This document shows positions 46,457 through 54,309 of a DNA stretch of 64,000 nucleotides, piece after piece; within the stretch, counting starts at the first letter, position 1, and the number at the start of each line of letters is the position of its first letter. The stretch covers positions 184,761-248,760 of the forward strand of contig JAYZUZ010000009.1 of assembly GCA_036156195.1 (NCBI GenBank), given 5' to 3'. The notes under the pieces were generated by a model, which searched no databases, was not told where the DNA came from, and saw only the letters and a list, made by a program, of their open reading frames with translations. The DNA comes from Abyssibacter sp036156195 (GTDB lineage Bacteria; Pseudomonadota; Gammaproteobacteria; Nevskiales; OUC007). A program made the translations under genes and the position numbers.

Positions 46457-46852
46457 GGTATCGTCAGACCGACCGGTGGCCCCGGACGGCGGCATGTCCT
46501 TCAGTGGCAGGCCGGGCGCCGGCCGACCCTGCTCCAGGCGGACATCCGCCTGCACGCCATAGTCCTGTAGCTGGTCCTTGAGAATCTGCACCGTCCGGGT
46601 GTGGACCAGGCGCCGCACAAAGTTGGGAGAAATGCCCGCCAGCGTCCCGGCCAGCCAGGACTGACGCCGGGCCAATTCCATCGGGTTGAGAATGCGGATG
46701 GCGATGTAGGTGTCAGACCCCGCACCCGGATCAGCCTGGACCGATGGCGCAGTTGCCGGGTCGTGACGACGCTGCCGGAGCCGCCACAGCAGGGCGGCCA
46801 ATGCGACAAGCAGCACGGCTTCGACAAGCCAATGCAGGTGAGACAGGGTCAT
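46448..46852 (-). CDS. Single-pass membrane protein, unknown function
   Basis: 134 residues. An N-terminal transmembrane helix (HWLVEAVLLVALAALLWRLR) is followed by a soluble part with TYIAIRILNPMELARRQSWLAGTLAGISPNFVRRLVHTRTVQILKDQLQDYGVQADVRL, which looks like a conserved alpha/beta domain. No family is recognised. The 46853-47005 interval after it towards the Spy-like gene holds no recognised site. Confidence 0.6.
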   Translation of the reverse strand: MTLSHLHWLVEAVLLVALAALLWRLRQRRHDPATAPSVQADPGAGSDTYIAIRILNPMELARRQSWLAGTLAGISPNFVRRLVHTRTVQILKDQLQDYGVQADVRLEQGRPAPGLPLKDMPPSGATGRSDDTSA

Positions 46853-47005
46853 GCGGATGGAAAACCTTGGAGCGACGCCGGCGATAGTGACGGCTGCCTA
46901 GTGTATCGCGCAGCCGGCGCGACCTCCCGCTCGCAGGCCACGAGGGTGACCGATGCCGGCCCAGCACATCGGTCACCACCCGCAACCGCCTTCTCGGCAG
47001 AGGGA

Positions 47006-47485
47006 CTAGGCGTCCGGCTTGGATGCCCAGCGCTCGGCGCGTTCGCGGAACCGTTCCCGCTTGGCCTCCATTCTGGTCTTGAGCTCGGTCCGCTGCTCTT
47101 CGGTGAGCACGGCCGCAATCTGCCGACGCAGTTCGCCGCCGTGGAGGACCTGCTCGCGCTTCAGTTCCGCGGCCTGGTTGGCCAGCATCTGCGTCTCGGT
47201 GCTGTAGTCCGCCGCCATCGGGTCGAGCTCGGCCATCTGCTCACGCAAGGCCTTTGAGCGTTGGCGCAAGGCTTGTCCATCCGCCTTGTTGGCGTCGAGG
47301 ATGCTGTCGATCTGCAGGCGCTGGTCATCGCTCAAGTCCAGCCCCTTGAACATACGCATCATGTGGCCTGCACCTTCGTGCGCGCCGTGATGGCGGCCAT
47401 CGTGGTCGGGACGTGCCGAGGCTGTACCGGCCACGGCAATCAGGCCGGTGGTTGCGATCAGTACTGCGGTGATCAGTCGTTTCAT
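47006..47485 (-). CDS. Spy/CpxP-like periplasmic chaperone
   Basis: 159 residues from the ATG at 47485. The signal peptide KRLITAVLIATTGLIAVAGTASA is followed by a His/Asp-rich stretch (PDHDGRHHGAHEGAGHM) and the LTxxQ-like helical hairpins LDLSDDQRLQIDSILDANKAD and LTEEQRTELKTRMEAKRERFRERAERW. These fit the LTXXQ/Spy/CpxP family, periplasmic stress proteins that bind unfolded envelope proteins or sense misfolding. It is divergent from the response-regulator gene, as cpxP is from cpxRA. Confidence 0.85.
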   Translation of the reverse strand: MKRLITAVLIATTGLIAVAGTASARPDHDGRHHGAHEGAGHMMRMFKGLDLSDDQRLQIDSILDANKADGQALRQRSKALREQMAELDPMAADYSTETQMLANQAAELKREQVLHGGELRRQIAAVLTEEQRTELKTRMEAKRERFRERAERWASKPDA

Positions 47486-47554
47486 CGTCTTGCTCCTGGG
47501 GTGATTGACGAGACATTTGTACCGAGCACCCACGTCAAGTTGCGTTGCGATCGA

Positions 47555-47569
47555 GTAAAGATAGGTAAA
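47555..47569. promoter_or_regulatory. CpxR-type operator (GTAAA-N5-GTAAA)
   Basis: A perfect direct repeat GTAAA-GATAG-GTAAA occupies 47555-47569, between the Spy/CpxP-like gene (start 47485) and the response-regulator gene (start 47611). This is the CpxR consensus. It lies 70 bases upstream of the chaperone start and 41 bases upstream of the regulator start, so it could control both directions. Confidence 0.75.
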
Positions 47570-47610
47570 GCCCCTCGTCGACCACCGACCGAACTCGGCA
47601 CACTGCCCGC

Positions 47611-48324
47611 ATGAACAAGCAGCCGGACGTCCTGATCGCAGACGACGATGTCGCCCTTTGCGATCTGCTGATCGACTACCTTGCCACCCAGGGCATGCGC
47701 GCACGGGCCGTGCATAGCGCCGAAGCTGCCCTGGCTGCATTGGAGCAGACCCCCACCACACCCGATGCGCTGGTTCTGGATGTCATGCTGCCAGGCATCT
47801 CCGGACTGGACGCCCTGGCTCGGATTCGAGCCCGCTGGCATCTGCCGGTGCTGATGCTGTCCGGTCGCGGCGAACCCGTGGACCGCATTTTAGGCCTGGA
47901 GTTGGGCGCGGACGACTATCTCGCCAAACCCGCGATGCCCCGCGAGCTGGTCGCGCGGCTGCGTGCGCTACTGCGGCGTCAAACCGTCCTCGCAGCGCCC
48001 GATACCCCCGCGGACTCCACGTATCGTCTGGGACAGCTGACGCTGGACGCCGGCGGCCGAACAGCGCGCTGTGGTGACCAAACCCTCACGCTCACGGGCG
48101 CCGAGTTCGAGATTCTGCATCGGCTGCTCCAGGCGCAGGGCCGCACCGTCGCCCGAGCCACGCTGACCGAGCAAGCCCTTGGACGTCCACTGGAACGCTA
48201 CGATCGCGCGGTGGACGTGCATGTCAGCCGCCTGCGACGCAAGCTCACCGAGGCCGCTGCGGGGGTGCGCATCGACACCCGTCGCGGCGCGGGCTATCTG
48301 CTGGTGGACGATCATGCGCGGTAG
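47611..48324 (+). CDS. OmpR/CpxR-family response regulator
   Basis: 237 residues. The receiver domain has IADDDVALCDLL (acidic pocket), the phospho-acceptor Asp57 in DALVLDVMLPG, Ser in LMLSGRG and Lys in YLAKPAMP. The winged-helix output domain is LTGAEFEILHRLLQAQGRTVARATL and VDVHVSRLRRKL. Position, divergent Spy/CpxP gene and the perfect CpxR box argue for CpxR. Its last 11 bases overlap the sensor kinase start. Confidence 0.9.
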   Translation: MNKQPDVLIADDDVALCDLLIDYLATQGMRARAVHSAEAALAALEQTPTTPDALVLDVMLPGISGLDALARIRARWHLPVLMLSGRGEPVDRILGLELGADDYLAKPAMPRELVARLRALLRRQTVLAAPDTPADSTYRLGQLTLDAGGRTARCGDQTLTLTGAEFEILHRLLQAQGRTVARATLTEQALGRPLERYDRAVDVHVSRLRRKLTEAAAGVRIDTRRGAGYLLVDDHAR

Positions 48325-49636
48325 CCTGACGCTACGACTACTGGTCGCTTTCTGGCTGGCGCTGGTGGTCACGCTGGTGCTAAGCGTCGTCATGACCCAC
48401 CAGATCGGCCGCTATCGTGCCCTGGCCGCGCTGGATCCCGACTCGCTGGCCGATGCCGTCACCGCCGCCCAGTACCGTGGCCACGAAGGTATGCGTGAGG
48501 TCCAGCGCCGGCTGCGTCACCGTGGCTTCCGCCTGCTGCTGATACGCGAAGAGCGGCCACTGCCCCCCGAGTTACAGCGCTGGCGGCAGCGACTCATCGA
48601 CGCAGCACCGGGTGTTGTCGAGCTGCCGCGAGGTGGACTCGCCGTGGTCGTCGAGGTCACGGACCGGGAGGGTATGACCTACTTTGCGGTGGCGCTGCGC
48701 CGCGACGACGCCCGGCCGGTGATGTCGCCCTCGCTGGCCGTTGGCATGCAGCTGCTGGTCTCGCTGCTGGTCATCACGGCCGTCGCTGCCTGGATGGCGC
48801 GCAGATTGACCCGTCCGGTCCGTGCAATCCAGACAGCCGTTCGCCAGTTTGCCGATGGTGATCTCGCAGCCCGTGTGCCACCCACCGGCGCCAGCGGCTC
48901 GGATGATCTGGCTGCGTTGGCCCGGGATTTCAACGCCATGGCCGGCCGCATTCAGGCGCTGATCGCCGATCGGGACCGCCTGCTGCACGATGTCTCACAC
49001 GAGCTGCGCTCACCACTAGCCCGGATGCGCCTGGCATTGGAACTTGCACGCAGCGGACAAACCTCGGCGCTGGATCGCTGCGACGATGAAGTACAGCGCA
49101 TTGACGACCTCGTTGAGGAAGTCCTGACGTTCGCCCGCCTGGACCCCGAGCATCGCGGTACAGCGGCAGACCGACTCGAGCAGCAGCCCGTGTCCCTGCA
49201 ACAGCTGGTGCAGGATGCCGCCGACCGCCATCTGATCGCAGCACAGGAGCAGTCACTCGCACTGACCATCCTGCCCACCACAAGCGATGTAACACTCAAG
49301 GCAGATCTGCGTCTGCTTGACCGCGCCCTGGACAACCTGATCAGCAATGCTCTGCGCTACGCCCGGGAACGCATCCGGATTGAGTTGCAAAGCCAGGGCC
49401 CCTGGATCGAGATCGCCGTCGTGGACGACGGACCCGGTGTTGACGACGCGGCCCTGCCGCAGTTGTTCGAGCCCTTCTGGCGTGCTGCCGCCCAGCCGGA
49501 TGGCGGTTACGGTCTGGGCCTGGCCCTGGTGGAACGCGTGGCGCGCGCCCATCAGGGTCGGGTGGTGGCCAGCAACCTCTCTCCAGCCGGCTTCCGCATC
49601 GCGTTACAGTTGCCCTCCCGCCTGCAAATCGATTGA
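48314..49636 (+). CDS. CpxA-like sensor histidine kinase
   Basis: 440 residues from the ATG at 48314. Transmembrane helix 1 (LLVAFWLALVVTLVLSVVM) and helix 2 (QLLVSLLVITAVAAWMARRL) flank a 110-residue periplasmic sensor. A HAMP linker is followed by the dimerisation domain with His229 in HDVSHELRSPL and the ATPase with NALRYA, VVDDGPGV and GGYGLGLALVERV. The start overlaps the regulator gene. It phosphorylates the regulator in response to envelope stress, by analogy with CpxA. Confidence 0.9.
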   Translation: MRGSLTLRLLVAFWLALVVTLVLSVVMTHQIGRYRALAALDPDSLADAVTAAQYRGHEGMREVQRRLRHRGFRLLLIREERPLPPELQRWRQRLIDAAPGVVELPRGGLAVVVEVTDREGMTYFAVALRRDDARPVMSPSLAVGMQLLVSLLVITAVAAWMARRLTRPVRAIQTAVRQFADGDLAARVPPTGASGSDDLAALARDFNAMAGRIQALIADRDRLLHDVSHELRSPLARMRLALELARSGQTSALDRCDDEVQRIDDLVEEVLTFARLDPEHRGTAADRLEQQPVSLQQLVQDAADRHLIAAQEQSLALTILPTTSDVTLKADLRLLDRALDNLISNALRYARERIRIELQSQGPWIEIAVVDDGPGVDDAALPQLFEPFWRAAAQPDGGYGLGLALVERVARAHQGRVVASNLSPAGFRIALQLPSRLQID

Positions 49637-49637
49637 G

Positions 49638-50360
49638 ATGCGCCCGGTTGTCCTGTTCACGGATTTTGGATTCGACGGCCCCTACGTCGGCCAGCTGCGA
49701 CTGGCGGTCCATCGCATCGCGCCGGACGTTCCGGTCTTCGATCTCATGCACGATGCACCGGTGTACTCGCCCGCCGCAGCGGGCTGGATGCTTGCGGCGC
49801 TAACCGAGCGCCTGCCGGATGATGCGGTGATCTGCGCCGTCATCGACCCGGGTGTGGGTACCGACCGCAACCCGGTGATCGTCCAGGTCGGTCAGCGACT
49901 GTTCGTGGGACCGGATAATGGCCTGTTGGATGGCGTCGCCGCCGATCAGCCCACGGCGCGCTGGTGGCGCTTGGACTGGAAACCAACGCGCATGTCGGCC
50001 AGCTTCCACGGCCGTGACCTGTTCGCACCCACCGCTGCCCGCCTCGCAGTGGGCGACTGGCCGGACCACAGCCCCTGCAGCCCGGCGGCCTGCCGTGGCA
50101 CACCTAACCGCGCACAAGTGATTTATGCCGATGCGTTTGGCAATGCCTGGACAGGCCTGCGTCAGCTGGAGCCTGGTCTGGCGCTCGTGGCCGGCCAGTG
50201 CCGCTTTGAACCGGCGAATACATTCGGCGAGCGACCTGTCGGCCATTGCCTTTGGTACGTGAACTCCAACGGGTTTGTGGAGCTGGCAGTGAATCAGGGC
50301 TCGGCAATGGAGACCGCCGGATTAACCCTGGGCGCCCCAGTTCAGGTTGTTCGAGCCTGA
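49638..50360 (+). CDS. SAM hydrolase / SAM hydroxide adenosyltransferase (DUF62)
   Basis: 240 residues from the ATG at 49638, one base after the kinase stop. The motifs VVLFTDFGFDGPYVGQLR, VIDPGVGT, LFVGPDNGLL and YVNSNGF.ELAVNQGSA match the SAM-hydroxide adenosyltransferase family (PF01887), which cleaves S-adenosylmethionine to adenosine and methionine. Metal-binding and substrate residues (Asp and Asn of TDFGxxDxYVG and NGxL) are intact. It may be transcribed with the two-component genes but has no clear link to stress response. Confidence 0.88.
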   Translation: MRPVVLFTDFGFDGPYVGQLRLAVHRIAPDVPVFDLMHDAPVYSPAAAGWMLAALTERLPDDAVICAVIDPGVGTDRNPVIVQVGQRLFVGPDNGLLDGVAADQPTARWWRLDWKPTRMSASFHGRDLFAPTAARLAVGDWPDHSPCSPAACRGTPNRAQVIYADAFGNAWTGLRQLEPGLALVAGQCRFEPANTFGERPVGHCLWYVNSNGFVELAVNQGSAMETAGLTLGAPVQVVRA

Positions 50361-50368
50361 CGAGAGGA

Positions 50369-51370
50369 TCAGGCGGCGCAGCCCACCGAGGCCCCGGTGC
50401 CGCCATCCAGTCCAAAGTAGCGGCGCACGGCCGTCAGTTGCGCGGCGGCCGACTCCAGACGCATGGCCTGTCTGAGAAAAGCTGCACGCTCCGGCTGACC
50501 GGCGACATACCAGCCGATGTGCTTGCGGGCGATGCGCACACCTCGTCGCTCGCCATACAGCCGGTAAATCCCATCCAGATGCTCGGCCAGCCAGTGACCG
50601 ATTTGCTGCGGTTGCGGTGACGGAAGGTGCTGCCCGGTCCGCAGGAAGTGCGCGATCTCGCCGAATATCCAGGGCCGGCCCTGGGCTGCCCGCCCGATGA
50701 GCAGACCATCCGCCCCCGTGGCAGCGAGCACCGCCCGGGCCTTCTCCGGACTGTCGACATCACCATTGGCCAGCACGGGAATCCCCACCGATTGTTTAAC
50801 CGCACGAATCGTGTCGTACTCAGCCCGCCCGGCGTACTTCTGATCGCGCGTACGCCCATGAATGGCAATCGCGGCAATCCCGCAATCCTCGGCAATCCGG
50901 GCGATCTGCACCGCGTTGCGGTGCTCGGCCGCCCAGCCGGTGCGGGTCTTGAGCGTGACCGGCACATCAACAGCCTCCACCACGGCCGACAGGATGCGCG
51001 CCACCAACGCCTCATCCTTCATCAACGCCGAGCCGGCATCGCGCTTGCAGACTTTCTTGGCCGGACAGCCCATGTTGATGTCGACGATATCCGCGCCGTG
51101 GGCGACGTTGTGGCGTGCGGCATTGGCCATCATCGCAGGGTCGTAGCCGGCGATCTGGACCGAGATCGGTCCAGGCTCGCCGCGGTGATCCATGCGGGCA
51201 CGCGATTTGGGCGTTTCCCAAAGCCCCGGATCAGCCGTCAGCATCTCGGAGGGCGCCAGACCGGCACCGAGTCGACGGCACAACTGGCGAAACGGCTTAT
51301 CCGTCACACCCGCCATGGGTGCCAATACCAGCGCCGGCTGAATGCAGTGCTTACCCAGCTGCAGTGTCAT
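50369..51370 (-). CDS. dusB: tRNA-dihydrouridine synthase B
   Basis: 333 residues from the ATG at 51370. FMN-binding TIM-barrel motifs include LAPMAGVTDKPFR, SVQIAGYDP, DINMGCPAKKVCKRDAGSALM (catalytic Cys), TLKTRTGW, IHGRTRDQKYAG and GADGLLIGRAAQGRPW. It reduces specific uridines in the tRNA D-loop using NADPH. It follows the unidentified gene above by a 34 bp interval. The fis gene, often next to dusB, is not present here. Confidence 0.93.
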   Translation of the reverse strand: MTLQLGKHCIQPALVLAPMAGVTDKPFRQLCRRLGAGLAPSEMLTADPGLWETPKSRARMDHRGEPGPISVQIAGYDPAMMANAARHNVAHGADIVDINMGCPAKKVCKRDAGSALMKDEALVARILSAVVEAVDVPVTLKTRTGWAAEHRNAVQIARIAEDCGIAAIAIHGRTRDQKYAGRAEYDTIRAVKQSVGIPVLANGDVDSPEKARAVLAATGADGLLIGRAAQGRPWIFGEIAHFLRTGQHLPSPQPQQIGHWLAEHLDGIYRLYGERRGVRIARKHIGWYVAGQPERAAFLRQAMRLESAAAQLTAVRRYFGLDGGTGASVGCAA

Positions 51371-51404
51371 CACTGGATTGTTGTGGGGTGCATCGCCAAC
51401 CACG

Positions 51405-51887
51405 TCAGTCGCCCAAGCTATGGTCGATGCCTGGGCGGTCCACCGTGTCGCGCCGAGGCGTCACCTCGATGGGGGTCGGGTCATCCGCGTGCTCATCATC
51501 GACTGACTCTGCATCCGCATCGTCCTTGGTCTTGTCCTCGGCAGGTGGGTCGAGAATGTCCTTGGCGGCCTGCGTCAACTGCCACTCGGACAGGTTGTAG
51601 CCCGCCTGTTTCATCTTCTTGGCCAAGCCGGCCACCCCGCGGGAGGTGCCGTGCGTTGTCGTCACCGAGGTGCCACGGCGGACGATGGCGGTCTCCAGAC
51701 GCTCCAGAAACGTGGTGCGGTCGCGCACGACATTTCCGCTGGAAATGCGCGAAAAAGCCCAACGTTCCGCGGAGCGAAACCCCAGTGTGTCGGTGGCCAC
51801 GGCACCCAGCCCATCGAACACGATGAGCGTGACCTCACCCGCCTTGCGGACTTGAACACGGCGCAGCGCGCTGTCGAGCAGACTCAT
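51405..51887 (-). CDS. Small cytoplasmic protein of unknown function
   Basis: 160 residues from the ATG at 51887 (51893 is also possible). The N-terminal part MSLLDSALRRVQVRKAGEVTLIVFDGLGAVA is beta-like, followed by RSAERWAFSRISSGN and RRGTSVTTTHGTSRGVAGLAKKMKQAG. The C-terminal 45 residues are acidic and low complexity (DKTKDDADAESVDDEHADD). No family was recognised. It sits in the purD-hydrolase-dusB unit. Confidence 0.5.
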   Translation of the reverse strand: MSLLDSALRRVQVRKAGEVTLIVFDGLGAVATDTLGFRSAERWAFSRISSGNVVRDRTTFLERLETAIVRRGTSVTTTHGTSRGVAGLAKKMKQAGYNLSEWQLTQAAKDILDPPAEDKTKDDADAESVDDEHADDPTPIEVTPRRDTVDRPGIDHSLGD

Positions 51888-51923
51888 CGCCATATCAGAC
51901 AGACGGATGGCGAGTGGAAAGGT

Positions 51924-52883
51924 TCACCGCCCACCTCCGGCCTGCACGACCGTGTCGGCGGAGCTTGCATGGCAACGCCGCGCAAATGCCGCAATCCGCT
52001 CGGCGATATCGTCCGGCGCAACATGATGCGGCGCGTGGCCCAGGCCCGGCAGCAGCTGAACCTCGGCGTCCGGCAGCAGGGCCGTCAACCGCTCACCGTG
52101 GTTCCAGAACGGCACCACCGCGTCATCCTGCCCATGCATGACCAGCAGTGGCCGTTTGATCCGGGGATAGCGGGTACTTTGGGTCTGCAAGAACCGATTC
52201 AGCCGGACCAGATCGCGGGCGTTGGACCAGAAAGCACGGGGTCGCAGGGCGAGCTGCGCGGCGATGCGCTCGGCGTAACGGTCGGGGACCCGGTTCGGGC
52301 GAAAGATCTTGGCAATAGCCGTCGGCATCATCGCGGGCCCCAGCAACGGGACCAAGGCGTGGCAGAACAGACGCCCCAGCAGCGGCACCCGCGCCAGATG
52401 CGTGGGCCAGCCAATTCCTCCCACCCAATGACTGGCGACGCCGGCCAGGCTCACACCGCCGGCCACACGATGCCCCTGATCGGTCAGGGCTGCGAGCACC
52501 ACTGACCCCGACCAGGAATGCCCCACGATCACCGGCTGCTGCGCCCCCAGCTCCTCGGCGGCATTGAGGACAAAATCAGCCAGATCACCGGGATTCAGCC
52601 AGTCGCGCGACGCCGGGCTGTGCCCCAGCCCCGGGCGGTCCATGGCGATGACGCGAAACTCGCGCGCCAGTCGAGGCAGCAGGCTCTCCGTCCAGTCCTG
52701 CAGATTGGAGCTGGCACCGTGCAGCAGAATCAGCGCGGGCCCTTCGCCGGCTTCGACGACATGCACCTCGCGCCCATCCAATCGCCGGATCTGGCCCACC
52801 GGCGGGTAGTCCTGCTCGATGAGCCGCGCGCGCCGCCAACCGGCAAACAGCAACAGGGCCAGAACGGCGAGCAAAAGCCACAT
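51924..52883 (-). CDS. Alpha/beta hydrolase
   Basis: 319 residues. An N-terminal hydrophobic anchor (MWLLLAVLALLLFAGW) precedes the fold, with HGASSNLQDW (oxyanion HG), RPGLGHS, the nucleophile Ser123 in VGHSWSGSV, and the catalytic His in LPGLGHAPHH. The acid is probably the Asp in HGQDDAVVPF. It could be an esterase or haloperoxidase-like enzyme attached to the inner membrane. It starts 11 bases after the purD stop. Confidence 0.9.
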   Translation of the reverse strand: MWLLLAVLALLLFAGWRRARLIEQDYPPVGQIRRLDGREVHVVEAGEGPALILLHGASSNLQDWTESLLPRLAREFRVIAMDRPGLGHSPASRDWLNPGDLADFVLNAAEELGAQQPVIVGHSWSGSVVLAALTDQGHRVAGGVSLAGVASHWVGGIGWPTHLARVPLLGRLFCHALVPLLGPAMMPTAIAKIFRPNRVPDRYAERIAAQLALRPRAFWSNARDLVRLNRFLQTQSTRYPRIKRPLLVMHGQDDAVVPFWNHGERLTALLPDAEVQLLPGLGHAPHHVAPDDIAERIAAFARRCHASSADTVVQAGGGR

Positions 52884-52894
52884 GATGCCAGCGA

Positions 52895-54187
52895 CTAACC
52901 GCGGCCGACGGCCTTGGCGCCGATATCACGGCGCATGTGTACGCCATCCCACTGGATCTTGTCGACGGCCGCGTAGGCGCCGGCCTGGGCAGCCGCGACA
53001 TCGTCACCCAAAGCGGTGACACAGAGCACTCGCCCACCCGATGTCACTACCGCACCCTCAGCATCGAGCGCCGTGCCCGCGTGAAACACCTTGGCGCCAG
53101 TCTCGGCAGCGGCATCCAGACCCTGGATCACCTGCCCCTTGGCATAGGCACCTGGGTAGCCACCGGCTGCCATCACGACGCCCAGTGCCGCCTGGGGATT
53201 CCAGCGTGCGCTCATCAGACCCAGGTGCCCGTCCACAGCGGCCAGACACAGGTCAAACAGGTCGCTGTCCAGCCGGCTGAGCAGCGGCTGGGTTTCGGGA
53301 TCGCCCAAGCGGCAATTGAACTCCAGCACTTTGACGCCGCCATCAGCATCGATCATCAGGCCGGCGTACAAAAAGCCCAGGTAGTCGATGCCATCGGCAG
53401 CAAACCCCGCGAGGGCGCGGTCGATGACCTCCCGGCGGATGGTGGCGTGAATGTCAGCCGTGACCACCGGTGCGGGCGAGTACGCCCCCATCCCACCGGT
53501 ATTCGGGCCCTTGTCGCCATCCAGCGCCGGCTTGTGATCCTGTGACGATGCAAATTCCACCACCGCTTCGCCGGCTGCCATGACAATGAAGCTGGCCTCT
53601 TCACCGGGGAGGAACTCCTCAATCACGACCTTGGCGCCCGCCTGCCCGAAGCTGCCGTCATCCAGCATATCCCGCACCGCGGCCTCGGCTTCTTCCAGCG
53701 TCTGGGCCACGACCACGCCCTTGCCGGCCGCCAGGCCATCGGCCTTGATCACGATGGGAGCGCCGTGCTCGCGCAGGTAATCCAGCGCCGCAGCAGTCTC
53801 GGTGAATTCAGCATAGGCGGCCGTGGGGATGCCGTGGCGCTCCATGAAGGCCTTGGCAAACGCCTTGCTGGATTCGAGCTGGGCGCCGGCCGCCGTTGGG
53901 CCAAAACACTTGAGCCCCGCATCGCGGAACCGGTCAACAATGCCGGCCGCCAGCGGTGCCTCCGGACCGACGACCGTGAGTGCCACGGCTTCGCGATCTG
54001 CCAAGGCCAGCAGGCCATCGATATCCTCTGCGGCCACCGCCACGTTCTCGCACAGCGGTTCAATCGCCGTCCCGGCATTGCCGGGTGCCACCAGCACGCG
54101 ACTCACCTTGGATGATTGTGCAAGCTTCCAGGCCAAGGCGTGTTCACGGCCTCCGCCGCCAACGACGAGAACGGTGTGATCGGACAT
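52895..54187 (-). CDS. purD: Phosphoribosylamine-glycine ligase
   Basis: 430 residues. It has the N-domain motif VLVVGGGGREHALAWKLAQS, the ATP-grasp loop KADGLAAGKGVVVA, EEFLPGEEASFIVMA and DHKPALDGDKGPNTGGMGAYSPAP, and the C-domain LEFNCRLGDPETQ. It makes glycinamide ribonucleotide, the second step of purine synthesis. A purH gene, often upstream, is not adjacent; the next gene is divergent. Confidence 0.96.
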   Translation of the reverse strand: MSDHTVLVVGGGGREHALAWKLAQSSKVSRVLVAPGNAGTAIEPLCENVAVAAEDIDGLLALADREAVALTVVGPEAPLAAGIVDRFRDAGLKCFGPTAAGAQLESSKAFAKAFMERHGIPTAAYAEFTETAAALDYLREHGAPIVIKADGLAAGKGVVVAQTLEEAEAAVRDMLDDGSFGQAGAKVVIEEFLPGEEASFIVMAAGEAVVEFASSQDHKPALDGDKGPNTGGMGAYSPAPVVTADIHATIRREVIDRALAGFAADGIDYLGFLYAGLMIDADGGVKVLEFNCRLGDPETQPLLSRLDSDLFDLCLAAVDGHLGLMSARWNPQAALGVVMAAGGYPGAYAKGQVIQGLDAAAETGAKVFHAGTALDAEGAVVTSGGRVLCVTALGDDVAAAQAGAYAAVDKIQWDGVHMRRDIGAKAVGRG

Positions 54188-54309
54188 AAAGAACAGGCAA
54201 CCGCGAGCGGCCGCGAATCTGCAGGCAAATGGTGCGCGAGTTTACCATCGCCTTGACGCCATGCCGTCGCGGAATCACAGTCGGGAGCCTCAACCGGAGG
54301 GGGAACCCC

